From positions 3,844,001 through 3,908,000 of the forward strand of contig WOAB01000476.1 in the NCBI GenBank assembly GCA_027886185.1: a stretch of DNA of 64,000 bases, written 5' to 3'. The position numbers were made by a program, and so were the translations under genes. The notes below the pieces were generated by a model. That model searched no databases. It was not told the DNA's origin and saw nothing but the letters and a program-made list of their open reading frames with translations. The first letter of the stretch is position 1; every line of letters begins with the position of its first letter. Shown here one piece after another: positions 40,891 to 52,668 of the stretch. The stretch is from Rheum nobile. Lineage: Eukaryota > Streptophyta > Magnoliopsida > Caryophyllales > Polygonaceae.

Positions 40891-40959
40891 CCATACCAAC
40901 AAACGTTAAATAGCATATGGGACACCTAGAATGCTGGGGAAACATTAAATAGCATAAGG

Positions 40960-41890
40960 GACATCTGGACACAAGATGTTTGAGCTCCTTATAGAACTCC
41001 TCGGGTGTCTTCCCCCTTGCTTCACCCTCTCACATAATCTTGAGGAACAAATCTGAAACTCATTGCCTCATATTCTAAGTGGAAATGGGAGGGTAGTTGT
41101 TGTAGGCCCTTTCCTCCTTGTCTTCCAACCACCACGAGTAAGCAAACTCCGTGAAATGAATGGTGGAAATGGAAACTCTTTGAGCATCCGAGTAGTGGTA
41201 GTAGTCGAAGATGGACTCGGTCTTGGATAGCCAATCAAGATAGGCCTCAACATCGAACGTACCAACAAAGGGTTGTATTGTCAACTTGATCCCATGGTGG
41301 TGTTCTCTTTCATGAACCCTCTCTTCCTCCTCTTGGTAGCCATAGCTATGAGATCCTTGCATTGGATCCCTTGGAGTAGCTTCTCGGGCTCTCACTCTCT
41401 CCCTTAGGTCTTGTGATGGCTCAAAGGGACCACATTTTGGCATCATCAAAGGCCCTCGTGGTTGTTGATAAAGCCTTATGTTCATCCTCTCAAGTACCGG
41501 CTGAGTGGTGGTGGTGTGATGCCTTAGAGAGAGGGGATGGTTAGCCTCCGAAGAGAAAGGATTCTCCATGTCGACTTGAAAGAACTTAGGGCCAGGAGCT
41601 CGCCCTTGAGGATGGGAATGCACTCTTGGCTAGCTGGAAGTGTCGGCGTCATGAAAGTCTCTTTGAAGACCCTTCCCTCATGGAGATCCTTGAGACTCTT
41701 CTTCATCACTCTCCCTCTTAGAACTCCGAAGCCTCTTCTCCAACTTATCGTCAATGGCTTGCAAAAGATCAAGCCGAAACTTCTCAAATATTGACTGGAT
41801 GTCTTCAAGAGACACAAGTCTTGCCTCATTAGCATTGTTCATGACTCCCTTGTCCTTTTGGTGAGACATTCTGCACAACTCACACAACAC
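40960..41890 (-). pseudogene. Chromovirus-type gag, truncated
   Basis: Begins with SLEDIQSIFEKFRLDLLQAI and DDKLEKRL near 41800 (one frame) and continues in another with GIKLTIQPFVGTFDVEAYLDW, KTESIFDYYHYSDAQRV and FAYSWWLEDKEER. This is the conserved GxKLxIPxFxG...AYLxW...VEFxxYAxxWW pattern of plant chromovirus gag. A frameshift near 41680 and a stop near 41075 break it; after VPQDYVR the capsid end and knuckle are missing. Confidence 0.75.
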
Positions 41891-42880
41891 ACGTAGAAAA
41901 CAAAATCAGTGCAAAACTGAATTGAAAAATCAGGACAAGGTGCTTACCTCAAGTCCTTAGCTTAACACACACGTCTTTGCAGCTGGACAAGGCTTCAAAG
42001 GGCACCTCTAAGACCTCTTAAAATCCTCACTATGACCCACATAAATAGCACAAGACCTCCACAAAGGCATTCACAAAAACAAACTTTTGAAAATCTACAA
42101 GAATGTTATGCAAAACGTTCTCCAAGTGCAAGGTAGGGCTAGAATTGTGTATGGTCAAGGCAAGCCTTATTCCACACGAACTTAAGCACTTATAAAAATA
42201 TAAAGGACACAAACCAAGACACGCAAGAAGCTAATAGGTACTTAGTCCCTTACAACTTTCAGTTTGCACAACAAGAAAAACTTTGCACCGCCTTACTTAT
42301 GCTCATTTCTTTTTTGGTTGGTCTAATGTTTCTATGGCCTTCCCTTTTGTTACGTAGGTCGGGTATTTCTAGATCCAACCACTCTTTCTCGAGCTTGATT
42401 ACTTTCTTGCTCTTTACAAGACACACTTCTTTGAGTCACAACTTAGGTTAGCAAAACAGAAAACACCAATCACTTGCATAAATGTGCTTTAAACGTCCAC
42501 TTCTCAACTGAATTTTAAACGTGGGACCAAGCACTTTTACCGTATCTTGTTTGCCTTAATTTAAACCTTGTAATTTGCATAAAATGCTCAGGTATAGGAC
42601 GTGAATAAGGCAGCAAGGAAACAATCAATGCAAGAATGAGAATGGATGGAGGTTTAATGTACTTCACTTAATGCAACTCTTATTAATGCAGTTGTGGGCT
42701 GAAATAATTGTTCTTTTAATGAACCTTTCAGTTTAGGAACCTCAAGAGGTTGTCTTCAATCTCAAACCATTGCAGTAAACAGCCCATGAATTTGCAGAAA
42801 ACAAAAGCAAGAAATCGAGCACAACACACACAAGGCTAGAACAACTTGTCGAAGGATTTAGATCACTTACCTTGAGAAAG
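41891..42880 (-). other. 5' untranslated leader of the chromovirus-like element
   Basis: About 1 kb between the PBS and gag, with no ORF or repeat that I can support. Confidence 0.55.
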
Positions 42881-42893
42881 GGCTCTGATACCA
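42881..42893 (-). promoter_or_regulatory. PBS (initiator tRNA-Met type)
   Basis: The minus strand reads TGGTATCAGAGCC, an exact complement of the initiator tRNA-Met 3' end, two bases from the LTR. Confidence 0.85.
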
Positions 42894-42895
42894 CT

Positions 42896-43340
42896 TGATA
42901 GGTCCTTGGTTGAGGATCTTTAACTGATCAAGGAAAGGATCGCCCCTCAAGCTGATGAACACAACTCTTGAAATCGGAACTGTGAGCGAAGATGTGTTAT
43001 TGGTGAAAATGGATGGATCGAATGTTTTTGATGGAAACATGAGGGAATGGGAAGGGATAAACAACTTGACAAGTTGGATATATGCACCAAAATGGCCAGA
43101 AGATGCTGTATTCAAAATCGGTGGATAAACTCACCACAAATCGGACTACAAAGGTGTTTGGATATACTCACCAAACAAGACGTCAAAACCTGTGGTTTCT
43201 TGATGTTTTTCAGTGGAAAACTCAAGAATATTTTCATATTCAACGTGCCCAACAATCGCTGCAAATGGAAGTATTTAAAGGCAAGAAAATACTAAGAGTC
43301 TTTAGTAACAAAACACAACTTGAAAGACTTTATTGATCTG
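42896..43340 (-). repeat. LTR of the chromovirus-like element (outer end uncertain)
   Basis: The border next to the PBS is TGATAGGTCC at 42896. The outer end is not fixed because no second copy is present; it must lie before pol tail R2 begins near 43490. Confidence 0.6.
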
Positions 43341-43457
43341 ATGATCAACCCGAGTCCAAATAAGCTGAATTTTGGTTATGCTGTTGTAGGTCTTATGGGC
43401 CAAGTGTCTACCAAAATTAGGCCAAACGGCACAAGCCATTTTTGAGATGGCCTTGCC

Positions 43458-44060
43458 TCAAGTTGGTGACAAGGCCGGCGTCGACGAGTTGGCTTGAGTT
43501 GAAGCTTTCACCGGGCATTCTTCTATTTGTCTCGGCCATCTTGAGCTCTTTGGGCTTCCTTGAACCTTATGATCTTGTGGTGGAAAGTTGAAGCCATTTG
43601 GAGGAGGTTTGCTCAGGGAGTTACTCATGCCATGGGATGGTGTCGCGTATGGTGTCGACGCCTCTTCTTGCTTCAAGATTATCACCGCGCCCTTCTCCAC
43701 TTTTGCCGGCGCTTCGTGATCATAAATGCCTCTTTTAAGTTCTTGAAGTAACGTCTTGGCTTGCACCCTTGTGATCACTCCTTGTTCTCGGTCAACGTCG
43801 TGGTCACCTTGTTCCATGTGCGCTAACACTAGGGTGTCGGAGCGAGTGAGTGGCTTTGTGGGAGTTGGCCATACTTTACCCAACATTCTTGGTGTCCCTT
43901 GAGCCTCCTTCTCTTGAGTGCTCTCTAGCCCAAAGGGGGCTTGATTTGGAGGAGAGATGTTGAGGCCTTGCTCGTTCCCTAGTGAGCTCGCCGCATCCAC
44001 CGATGAGGGCTTGTCTTGCACTTGATGTGAGGGCCGATTCACATCATAAACCTCCACTAC
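43458..44060 (-). pseudogene. Chromovirus-like pol C-terminal tail, copy R2
   Basis: Aligns with R1 along its length (VNRPSHQVQDKPS, LNISPPNQAPFGLE, PRMLGKVWPTPTKPLTRSD, GVITRVQAKTLLQELKRG) and is open for 227 codons. It lies upstream of the LTR in element direction. The order tail-LTR-gag-tail therefore suggests two deleted elements sharing one LTR. The hydrophobic N-terminal extension (44060-44141) is outside the homology and not a credible signal peptide. Confidence 0.6.
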
Positions 44061-44246
44061 CAACCCCCTATAACTCATGCATAGAAATAACAACACATCA
44101 ATGAAACAAATCAGAAAGCATCCAAAAAACCAAGGAGACAATGTAATGGAGTCAAGCAGTCAGCCAATTGCACACACAATAAAAGCAGTCCCCCTTGCAA
44201 TATCTTTGGAGAGAAAGAATAAATAGAGTGAAGGAAAAGGAAAAAC

Positions 44247-46512
44247 TGTAACACCCCCGACTTATGTCGATAGTGCCACACGCCAGTGACCTCAGACGTT
44301 AATGCCCAAAGTCACCCCAGGCTTTAATCGGAACAATTAAACTTAAATAAATACACAATTATTCAATAATGAGAGAATAAGCCGCAGAAGACGTTTTAAA
44401 TGAATAACTCAACCTCTTATTAAAATTCCTCTCATAAAATGAGAATGACGGTTTTACAACAATGTATAATGACAACAGAAGACTTTTAAATTACAACGGA
44501 AGACTTTTAGACATAGTCCAAATTTTATAACTATGTATTACATCTATTTCAAATTAGACAAACACGCCTTGGAAACATTATTTCTTAAAATGCAAACTTC
44601 AACTACAAGCCTTCTCTTCGACTGGTTACTTCAATCGTCGGGGACCAACCTCTGATGTGCAGTATAGGACGGATGACACCAGCCAACCATACAAGGAATA
44701 AAATCCGGTTGGTTAGTCTAATGAAAGACTATACAAGGGTACAAATAAAATGGTTCTAGTGATCGTAACCGTTAACTATCATTGTCCCTCGAATAATAAC
44801 CGAAGGAACGATACATAACCCAGAACTTTCACGAAAATATAAAAGAAGGTATGCAATGAAAAGAAGACTCCAAAGGAAATGAGTCTTATAGGAAACGTAT
44901 GACAACTGTTTGGGAACGTTATGTTTTCACACACAAGCTTTAAAAAACGACCTTGATTATTTGGGTCCACAACCAACCTCACCGCGTAATGCGAATCCAG
45001 ATTGGAAAGAGGACTTATTCTAACAAGAGTCCGTGTGGTTTCCACGTTGTACTCCTCGCCCGAGGGTATATTAATTATGTGCAAAACGACACTTATCTTC
45101 TTTAATTACAAAACGTACATTTAACGTTAAGACTTTTAATCCACACCAATCTCGTACTGAGATATATAATATGGGACGAATCCCGAATTTTGGCACCAGC
45201 TGAGTGCACCACCCCTATATTTGGATAGGGGACGGTCATGACCAAAAGAGTGTTAGGGCACTTACTTCCTAACACCACGATTATAAAGAAACGACTAGAC
45301 CTCGCAATGAGGTACATAGCGTTCCTACGAATACTTGTGCTAACTAAGCATATAAGTCGACACACGAAAATCCATTTACGGACATAATATAAGGAATTTA
45401 TATAATAGCGTTGTTTCTAGCAATATATACAACCTAGTATAAATTCATCTTAACACATTTGTTTTTATCAAAATATGTTCCCAAACGAAAACAACACTTT
45501 ATTCCAATTTAATTAACAATCAAGTAATTGATAATTAAGGGAAACATGGAATGATAAGCAAGAGCGAACCGCCACTTGCCTTAGTCTAGACGAACCGAAG
45601 AGATCGGGTTCCGAGATCTGGCGACTTGAATCTGAGTACGGATTCCTACGACGACGACGGGATATAAGATGGAACCCTAAGTTAGATACGATACGACACG
45701 AAGATACGAACGGAACAAATAAATGAAAAGAACGAAGGGAACAAAGCCTAAGCCTAAGCCGTGGTTGCCAAAGCCACGATCGCACTTGCTGGGCAAGCCG
45801 CGGTCGCGGTTAGCATATCCGCGGTCGCAGAAATCTGGGCAGAGCCGCGGTCGCACAATTCTTACCCACGGTCGTGGTTCTCCCTTCCGATGACAGCTTG
45901 GAGACGATCCGAGCTTACCCACGATGATGACAACGACGACTTCCTTCACCACAGCGAACACCACCACTCCAAGGCTTCCCAAGGCACTCCGGCGACCACC
46001 AAAAACTCCGGCAACGACTGCAAACTCCGGCGACGATGAAAACATGAGTGAGAGAGAGAGAGAGAGATGGAGATCTGATGTTTGGATGAAGATTTGGGGC
46101 TTCCACGGCCTCATTTTATAGGGGAAGAGGAGCCTCAACGCCGGCAACCCAAGCGTTTAGCCTCCTCCACCGGCGAACGTTGAAGAAAACGTGGGAAAGT
46201 CGAGCATCAGCGTTCAAAAACAAAGGAAGAAGAAGACGAACCAGCAATCCGCGGTCGCAGAAACAGAGCCGCGGTCTCGGTTTGGCTCTGGGCGAATCCG
46301 CGCTTGCAAATTCAATCCGCGGTCGTGGAACTGCCGCGATCGCGTTCCTTGGCCTCTGGTCGCGGGTCTCGTTCGAGGACATGCTAAATCCTATTATTTT
46401 TAGCACTCCCAAATACTTCATGACCCACAATTTTATTAAACGTATAATATTTCATTCAAGAGATTATTACAGAGGTTACAAAAATTGCCCATCATGTCCT
46501 TCTTACAAAACG
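44247..46512 (-). mobile_element. Solo LTR copy B, inverted relative to copy A, left end truncated
   Basis: Begins TGTAACACCCCCGAC at 44247 (complement of copy A's 3' end) and matches copy A in reverse to about 46512, where about 40 bp of the element's start are missing and the Sirevirus ORF2 sequence begins. It carries the same TSD-side sequence, the same GC palindromes and no ycf1 insert. Copies A and B lie about 40 kb apart in opposite orientation. Confidence 0.8.
45775..46372. repeat. GC-palindrome cluster in solo LTR copy B
   Basis: CCGCGGTCGCGG-type motifs near 45800, 45821, 45844, 46249, 46270, 46317 and 46335 are the counterparts of those in copy A (4438-5025). Many have single CpG losses. 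The middle (45900-46180) lacks them in both copies. Confidence 0.75.
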
Positions 46513-46520
46513 ATAGTCTT

Positions 46521-48026
46521 CTATGCCTCTTGTGCAACCTTCTTGTCAACCAACTTCGCAATCTCCTTCACCAGTGCAGCAGAAGTCTTCCATAACTCCA
46601 CCACCATCTCATTGGTGAAGTTACTTCCTTTCTCAACAGCAGAGGCAACATGGTTGAACCCATCAACAAGTGCATTCTCAATTCGCCCCCATACTCTCCA
46701 GAAGCACATGAGTATCAGGGACCATGCGTGGATCAGAAGGCCCTTGCTGAGTTTCCTCATTTTCCTTATCCTTCTCATCCTCAGACTCCTCATCCACATG
46801 GACCTTATACAGCAGACGCCCAACAATGGTCATAGTAAGGAACCGACAAAACGGAGTTCCCTCGACACTACTGGATAAAGACCAAGGCGACATAAGATTT
46901 TCTTGATCAAATGTGGATAGGGGAGAGTTTGAGTAGAGTGTACTTACAATACTGCATGTGAGCCAGCATAATACGAGGAAGATCAATGGGAACTCCGGAG
47001 ATCAACTTCTCTATCAAGACAACATCACCAATCAACACAGTGTCCCGCTTCTCCTAGTGGGGAATGACGTTCTTGATGAGGAACATATGCAGTAACTTCT
47101 TATCCAAACAGAGAAATTTGGTCAGCAGGGGTCCTTTTTCTGGTGGGGAACCATCAAACACAACATCCAGAATGACCTTTTTGTAACCTTTGGGCCAATT
47201 CCTTTTAACAATGACCCATAGCCCTCTCCAGTAGGGACATCCAGCGCAGACCCAATGATAGCAGCCGAGAGACGAATTAAGTTACCTCGCCAAGTGATGA
47301 TAGATTCATTGGCAGGCTTGTCATCCTTTGTCGGCACAAACTCCATAGACTGATAAAACAACTGGACAACATCTTCGTTGACAGAGAATGGCTCTACCAA
47401 CAACTTGTCCCACCCCTGAAGTTGAAGGACAGAGTGAGCAGAGGAGATGAGATCGTCAGTGGCTGTGCTCCAGAATTCTTCGCCAATGATCAGCGGCTCC
47501 AAAATTTTCTTAGAGGCGAAGGCGGAATCAACATCAGAGCGAACCAGAGTTATAGGTGGTGCAACGGCTCAGGGTGAGGGCTTCTTCCCCACTTTAGTTT
47601 TCGCCTTCTTGGCTTTAGGAGTATCGTCCAGTTGCAACAAGTAGACACCTTGTGCCCCCTTTACGGCGCACCTCTTGACACGACCAGCCACCGACTGAGA
47701 ATCTCCAAGCGGCTTGACGGAACCCGGAGGAGTTGGGAGAAGGTCCACATGAATGGGCTCAAACTTCTCGGAAGGAGAGGAATGATGGGAACCTTCTTGA
47801 GTCAGAGTAGGGGAGTTTGGTTTTATCGGTGTGTGCTCGAGGAGTCCGACTTGGACTGCTGTGCCTCTGGGATAGCGGCTGATGGAACCGACTTAGTTGG
47901 TTCCTCCACCGACTTGGCCTTGGTATGAGACGGGGCCAAAGACGTGGAGGATACAACCTTTTTCTTGCGAAACTCGACTAACATGGCACGTTCTTCATAG
48001 AACAGATATTCGAATTCATCGGCCAT
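46521..48026 (-). pseudogene. Sirevirus E4 ORF2, decayed
   Basis: Starts MADEFEYLFYEERAML at 48026. The core in another frame (47502-47122) has LISSAHSVLQLQGWDKLLV, SVNEDVVQLFYQSM and SALDVPTGEGYGSL. A later part has VLIGDVVLIEKLISGVPIDL and PRIMLAHMQY, then a C-terminal helix VEKGSNFTNEMVVELWK. These correspond to VDEDLIREFYSSYV, GVALGVPHEGYGEY and LPRIMMQHM of the intact ORF2 at 33737-35383. Several frameshifts and stops are present. It is cut at 46521 by solo LTR copy B. Confidence 0.7.
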
Positions 48027-48873
48027 TGGAGAAGATGAAGAGCTTGCAAGATTTGAGAGTAGAGAAGGTTAAAGAGCATGGCAAATAACTGTGAGGGACA
48101 AAAAGAGATTAAAGTCGGTGCCGAATTAGGGTTTCACTCTCTACCTTTTATAGAGAATGAGCAAATTCTATCCAAAAGTAGATGTTGCCAAATCTCCTCA
48201 AATAAGGGAACTCCAACGTCCATAAGGTCTACAGCAAATAAGGGAACTCAACATCCCATCAGAAATCATTACCAAAATTAACTCAACTATCGAATCAGAA
48301 TCATCCATTAGTCACGGATTTCCAATGGCTAGAAACGCAATAATTGTCCTCGGGAATCAGCGAAGTATCAGCAAATTTGAAATCTGGCCGTTGGAAGCAA
48401 TTCCCAGTTCCTTTCTTCAGATTTTGACACGGAGTAGGATAGATATGGGTACATTTATGTAGGGAACCAAGCAACACTCAAGAAAAGTACATACCCATAT
48501 CAAGAAAATAAGGTTGGCATTTTGACACCACAAAGATAATTCCCAGATATGGACTAAAGATGGATCATAGGGAATTAAACAATGCAGTCAGGCTTAGGAC
48601 GGTTTGTAGTCAATTATCATTTTGTCTTATAATGACGGATAAAAAGGATCAAATCGACTACTTTGAGGCCAACAAAGAGATGTAATCAAGGTCTAATCAT
48701 ATTATAAAATCATGATCGAGATCATGCAAGAATATTAAGAACATGCTTTAGAACAACTATTACAGGACATGCAAGGTCATCACAAGATCAAATATCATCA
48801 ATATTTTCAAAGAGATCATAGAAAAGATCAAGTCTAGTCAAAGCAAGGGAACTAGTAAAAGCAACTGGAACTA
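48027..48873 (-). other. E4 spacer between RNase H and ORF2
   Basis: Non-coding in both strands as far as I can see; parts resemble 35800-36200 in E3. Confidence 0.55.
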
Positions 48874-50570
48874 CTAGTTTAGGGAAATCATCCCTAGAAG
48901 TAACCTTAGGGTCTCAAAAGGTTCTCGATTTAATGCTTTGGTGAATATATCGGCAGTTTGATCTTCAGTCCTACAATGTTCTAGCAAAATGTTCCCTTTT
49001 TCAACATGATCACGCAAGAAGTGATGCCTAATATCTATATGCTTGGTCCTAGTGTGATGCACAAGATTCTTTGAAATATTGATTGCACTAGTATTATCAC
49101 AAAGAATCTTAAGGGGACCAAAAGACATACCAAAGTCTGCAAGTTGTTGCTTGAGCCACAGAAGTTGGGAACAATAGGCGGCAGCTGCAATGTATTCAGC
49201 TTCGGTGGTGACGAGAGCAACATAATTCTGCTTCTTAGAGCCCCAAGAGACCAAGCATGGTCCAAGGAACTGTGCCATGCCAGACGTGCTCTTTCGATCA
49301 ACCAAGTAGCATGTGTAGTCAACATTTGTATATCCAAGAAGATTGAAATGGAAATTCTTAGGATACCAAAGACATAGGTTGCCAGTTCCCTTGAGATAGC
49401 GAAATATGCGCTTCACTTCAGATAAGTGAGATTCCCTTGGATCAACTTTAAACCTGGCACACAAACAAACAAAAAAACAATATATGGCCTACTTGCAGTT
49501 AGATACATCAAGGAACCAATCATGCCTCAAATATAGCTTTTCTTCCACTTTCTGTCTTGAATGATCTACAGTGAGACGAGTGGTTGGTGAAATGGTGGTT
49601 GAGATGGCTTTGCTAGAATCCATTTTGAACTTCTTCAGGAGTTCCTTAAGATAGTTTTGTTGATGGATTTGAATGACATCATCCTTCTAAGTGACTTGCA
49701 ATCCCAGAAAGAAGGATAGTTCCCCAATCATACTCATTTCAAACTCGCTGCTCATCAGATTTTTGAACTTTTCTACAAGAGCCAAGTTAGTGGAACCAAA
49801 GATAATATCATCAACATATACTTGGACCACAAGATTCTCACCGTTGACTTCTAGGATGAAGAGAGTTTTGTCAATCACACCACGTCGATAGCCATTGGCT
49901 GTTAGGAACTGGGCAAGACGATCATACCAAGCTCGAGGAGCTTACTTAAGACCATAAAGAGCCTTGTCCAGAAAGTAGACATGGTCAGGGTGATCATCAT
50001 CTTCGAATCCTGGAGGTTGCTTGACATATACCTCCTCTTGAAGAATTCCATTGAGAAATGCAGTCTTCAGGTCCATTTGGTATAACTTAAAGCCTTTGTG
50101 AGAGGCATAAGCAATGAGTAATCTAACGGCCTCCAATCTTGCCACAGGGCAAAGGTCTCATCATAATCAATTCCTTCCTGTTGATTGTAGCCTTGAGCTA
50201 CCAAGCGAGCCTTGTTCCATGAAACTGAACCTGAATCATCTAACTTATTGCGAAATACCCACCTAGTTCCTATGATGTGTCTGTTTTGAGGGTGAGGAAC
50301 TAGTTTCCATACTTTGTTCCTTTCAAACTGGTGATATTCCTCTTGCATGGCTTGAATCCAATCAGCGTCTTTTAGAGCCTCCGTGATGTTCTTTGGTTCT
50401 ATAAGAGACAAAAATGCATTGAAAGCACAATAGGTCATATCCTCAAATCCATACCTGACTGGATGCTTCAGATTTCTTTTGTCTCTGTGAGGAATGATAA
50501 AATCAGATCCAGGAGCTTCAACATCAGCGGATTCAGTGGCAATGGAAGAGGTTGTAGTTGGATCAGCCAC
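48874..50570 (-). pseudogene. Sirevirus E4 reverse transcriptase and RNase H
   Basis: RT begins with ALKDADWIQAMQEEYHQFER, WVFRNKLDDSG and KARLVAQGYNQQEGIDY, continues FKLYQMDLKTAFLNG and VYVKQPPGFED, and has the copia YVDD box near 49810 (VVQVYVDDIIFGS). RNase H at 49464-48874 has GYTNVDYTCYLVDRKSTSG, EAEYIAAAAYCSQLLW, CDNTSAINISKN and HIDIRHHFLRDHVEKG. Stops within otherwise conserved text, after LYGLK (expected Gln) and after LQVT, fit C-to-T changes, and there are at least two frameshifts. Confidence 0.85.
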
Positions 50571-50881
50571 AGGAACAGGGGCGTCCTCATCAGCTTGAGG
50601 AATAGAGGGAACTGAAGCAACAACAACATCTTGATGGATGGGGGGAACTGGGGTGCTGTCGACGATGTTGTAGGTTTTGGATCAATCACGGTTGAGGGAA
50701 CTGTGGGCGGAGAATGATCAGACATGTTGGGATAAGCGTTATGCTTGGAGGGAGCTTCATCATTTGATTCTTCATTTGTCCTTTGGAACAGATCTTCCGA
50801 AGGAACTGAGGGATCCTACACAGATTTTAAAGGCAATTTTTCATTGAAAATAACATGAATACTTTCCTCTACCTTTTTAGC

Positions 50882-51700
50882 TCATTTGTTGAAGACCTTG
50901 TATGCTTTGCTACTAGAAGCATACCCAATGAAGATTCCTTCATCACTCATGGGATCAAACTTCCCCAGATTGTCCTTACCGTTATTGTGAACAAAAAACT
51001 TGCATCCAAAGACTCTTAGATGAGAGATGTTGGGAACTCTGCCTCTAAGTAACTCATAAGACGTCTTCTCAAGCATAGGACGCAACATTGCCCGATTTAG
51101 AATGTAGCAAGCTGCATTGACAGCTTCTGCCCTGAAAGACTGAGGAAGACCACTCGAGATGAGCATGGTGTGAGCCATGTCTTCCAACGTATTGTTCTTT
51201 CTCTCGACAACCCCGTTCTGCTGTGGAGTGTAAGGGGCCGAGAAGTTGTGATCAATTCCATGTTCCCTGCAAAAGGTTAGAAAGTCTTCATTCTCCAACT
51301 CAGTTCCGTGGTCGGAACGAATAGCACGAAGAGTTACATTCAAAGATTTTTCAAGTAAGTGAACTAGTTCTCTGGACCTTTCAAAGACTTCACATATAGA
51401 TTTTATGAATATTGTCCAAGTGAATCTAGAAAAATCATCAACAAGTACCAGAATATACCTGTTTCCACCAATACTTTGAACTCGCATAGGACCACAAAGA
51501 TCCATGTGAATAAGTTCCAGAGGTTTAGAGGAACTTACCATTGTTTTGGAGTTGAATGAACTACGAACATGTTTCCCTTGAGCACAGTCAGAACAGAGAT
51601 CTGACTTTTCAGCATTGTTTTTGGGAAGGCCACAGACCAGTACCTTTTGATGTAGCTTGTGGATTAGCTTGATGCTTGCATGACCCAATCACTGATGCCA
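50882..51700 (-). pseudogene. Sirevirus E4 integrase
   Basis: Zinc-binding end with LGHAS...CGLP...CSDCAQGK; catalytic core Asp in MDLCGPM, Asp in IRSDHGTELEN, Glu in NGVVERKNNTL; then the copia GKxP-like region TSYELLRGRVPNISHLRVF. The frame is open from 51688 to 50882. Just upstream a TGA stands where WH-x-R-LGH would be expected. 50571-50881, between integrase and RT, is a Ser/Pro-rich linker with frame changes. Confidence 0.85.
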
Positions 51701-51716
51701 TAGATTCTTCTGATCT

Positions 51717-52145
51717 TCAATTGACGAAAGACACAACTTCTTTGGGAACAAATTTTAGATCCATACCATAGACATTATTAAACTTTTTTCCCTTTAAGAT
51801 CACTTTTCCCTGATTGTCTTCCACAAAGCATTCCTTATAGGTAAAGCGAACCTCATTGCCTCCTTGATCACACAGCTGTGACACACTTATTAGATCAAAA
51901 CCCAAATTTTCAACAAGATGAACATTACTTACCTTGATGTGATCTGTAAGATTCACATTACAAATTCCACAGATTGCTCCCTTTCTTTTATCCCCGAAAG
52001 AAATGTTTTCTCCGCGGTGTTGCTGAAGTGAGGACATTTTGCTTCTGTTTCCGGTCATATGGCACGAGCAACCACTGTCTATATACCATTTGTCCTGTCG
52101 CCTCACTTCGTCTTGCACAAGGGAACTTAAGCTTTTTGAACCCAA
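51717..52145 (-). pseudogene. Sirevirus E4 aspartic protease
   Basis: WYIDSGCSCHMTG holds the DSG active site in the usual copia setting. It is preceded by LVQDEVRRQDK and followed by ISFGDKRKGAICG and DLISVSQLCDQG. Open for 142 codons; it joins integrase through a short linker with a stop. Upstream, 52146-52668 is a gag-protease linker with several stops that still reads WFDGQNAHKMYV in one frame. Confidence 0.85.
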
Positions 52146-52668
52146 CCAAGCTTAGCTTTTATGGGTAAATTAGTTTGATAGTTCTTATGTTGATGGGGAA
52201 CATGAGATAATAATAAAGATCATTCAAATGGACAATTGTATGCATCTTCTTTTTATTATTCATCTCCAAGTTCCTTTTCTTAGGACACTCATTGATATAG
52301 TGACCATTTAGACCACAATGCCACCAAACACGGTTATGTACAACATGACCATATTTGTCACGACTGGTCTAAACGGCCTCTCATGCTTTCTCTACTCAAA
52401 ATCAATTCCCTTACCTTTTCTTCCCTGAGCTTGATTGACATACATTTTGTGAGCATTTTGTCCATCAAACCAGGTTTGCTTACCTTCAGGTTTCTTCTCA
52501 AGAACCTTTACCTTTTCTTCCAGAAACTATTTTTTATCACGAGAAGTTTGGAGAGCTAGATTGAGAGTTTCATTTTTCTCAACCAATTCCCTTCTCAGTT
52601 TCTTGTTCTCAGTGGAGCATATGTCCTCAGAATCTTCCTTATCAGAATAACCAAGACCATACCTTTGC

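Noticed and set aside
42881..42893. tRNA-Met-like sequence
   Set aside because: Only the 13-nt complement of a tRNA 3' end beside an LTR, i.e. a primer-binding site; no cloverleaf. The same holds at 38562, 54136 and 57064.
44060..44141. Hydrophobic N-terminal segment suggesting a membrane protein
   Set aside because: It lies upstream of the region shared with the other pol tail copy and has no conserved start; chance reading of flanking sequence.
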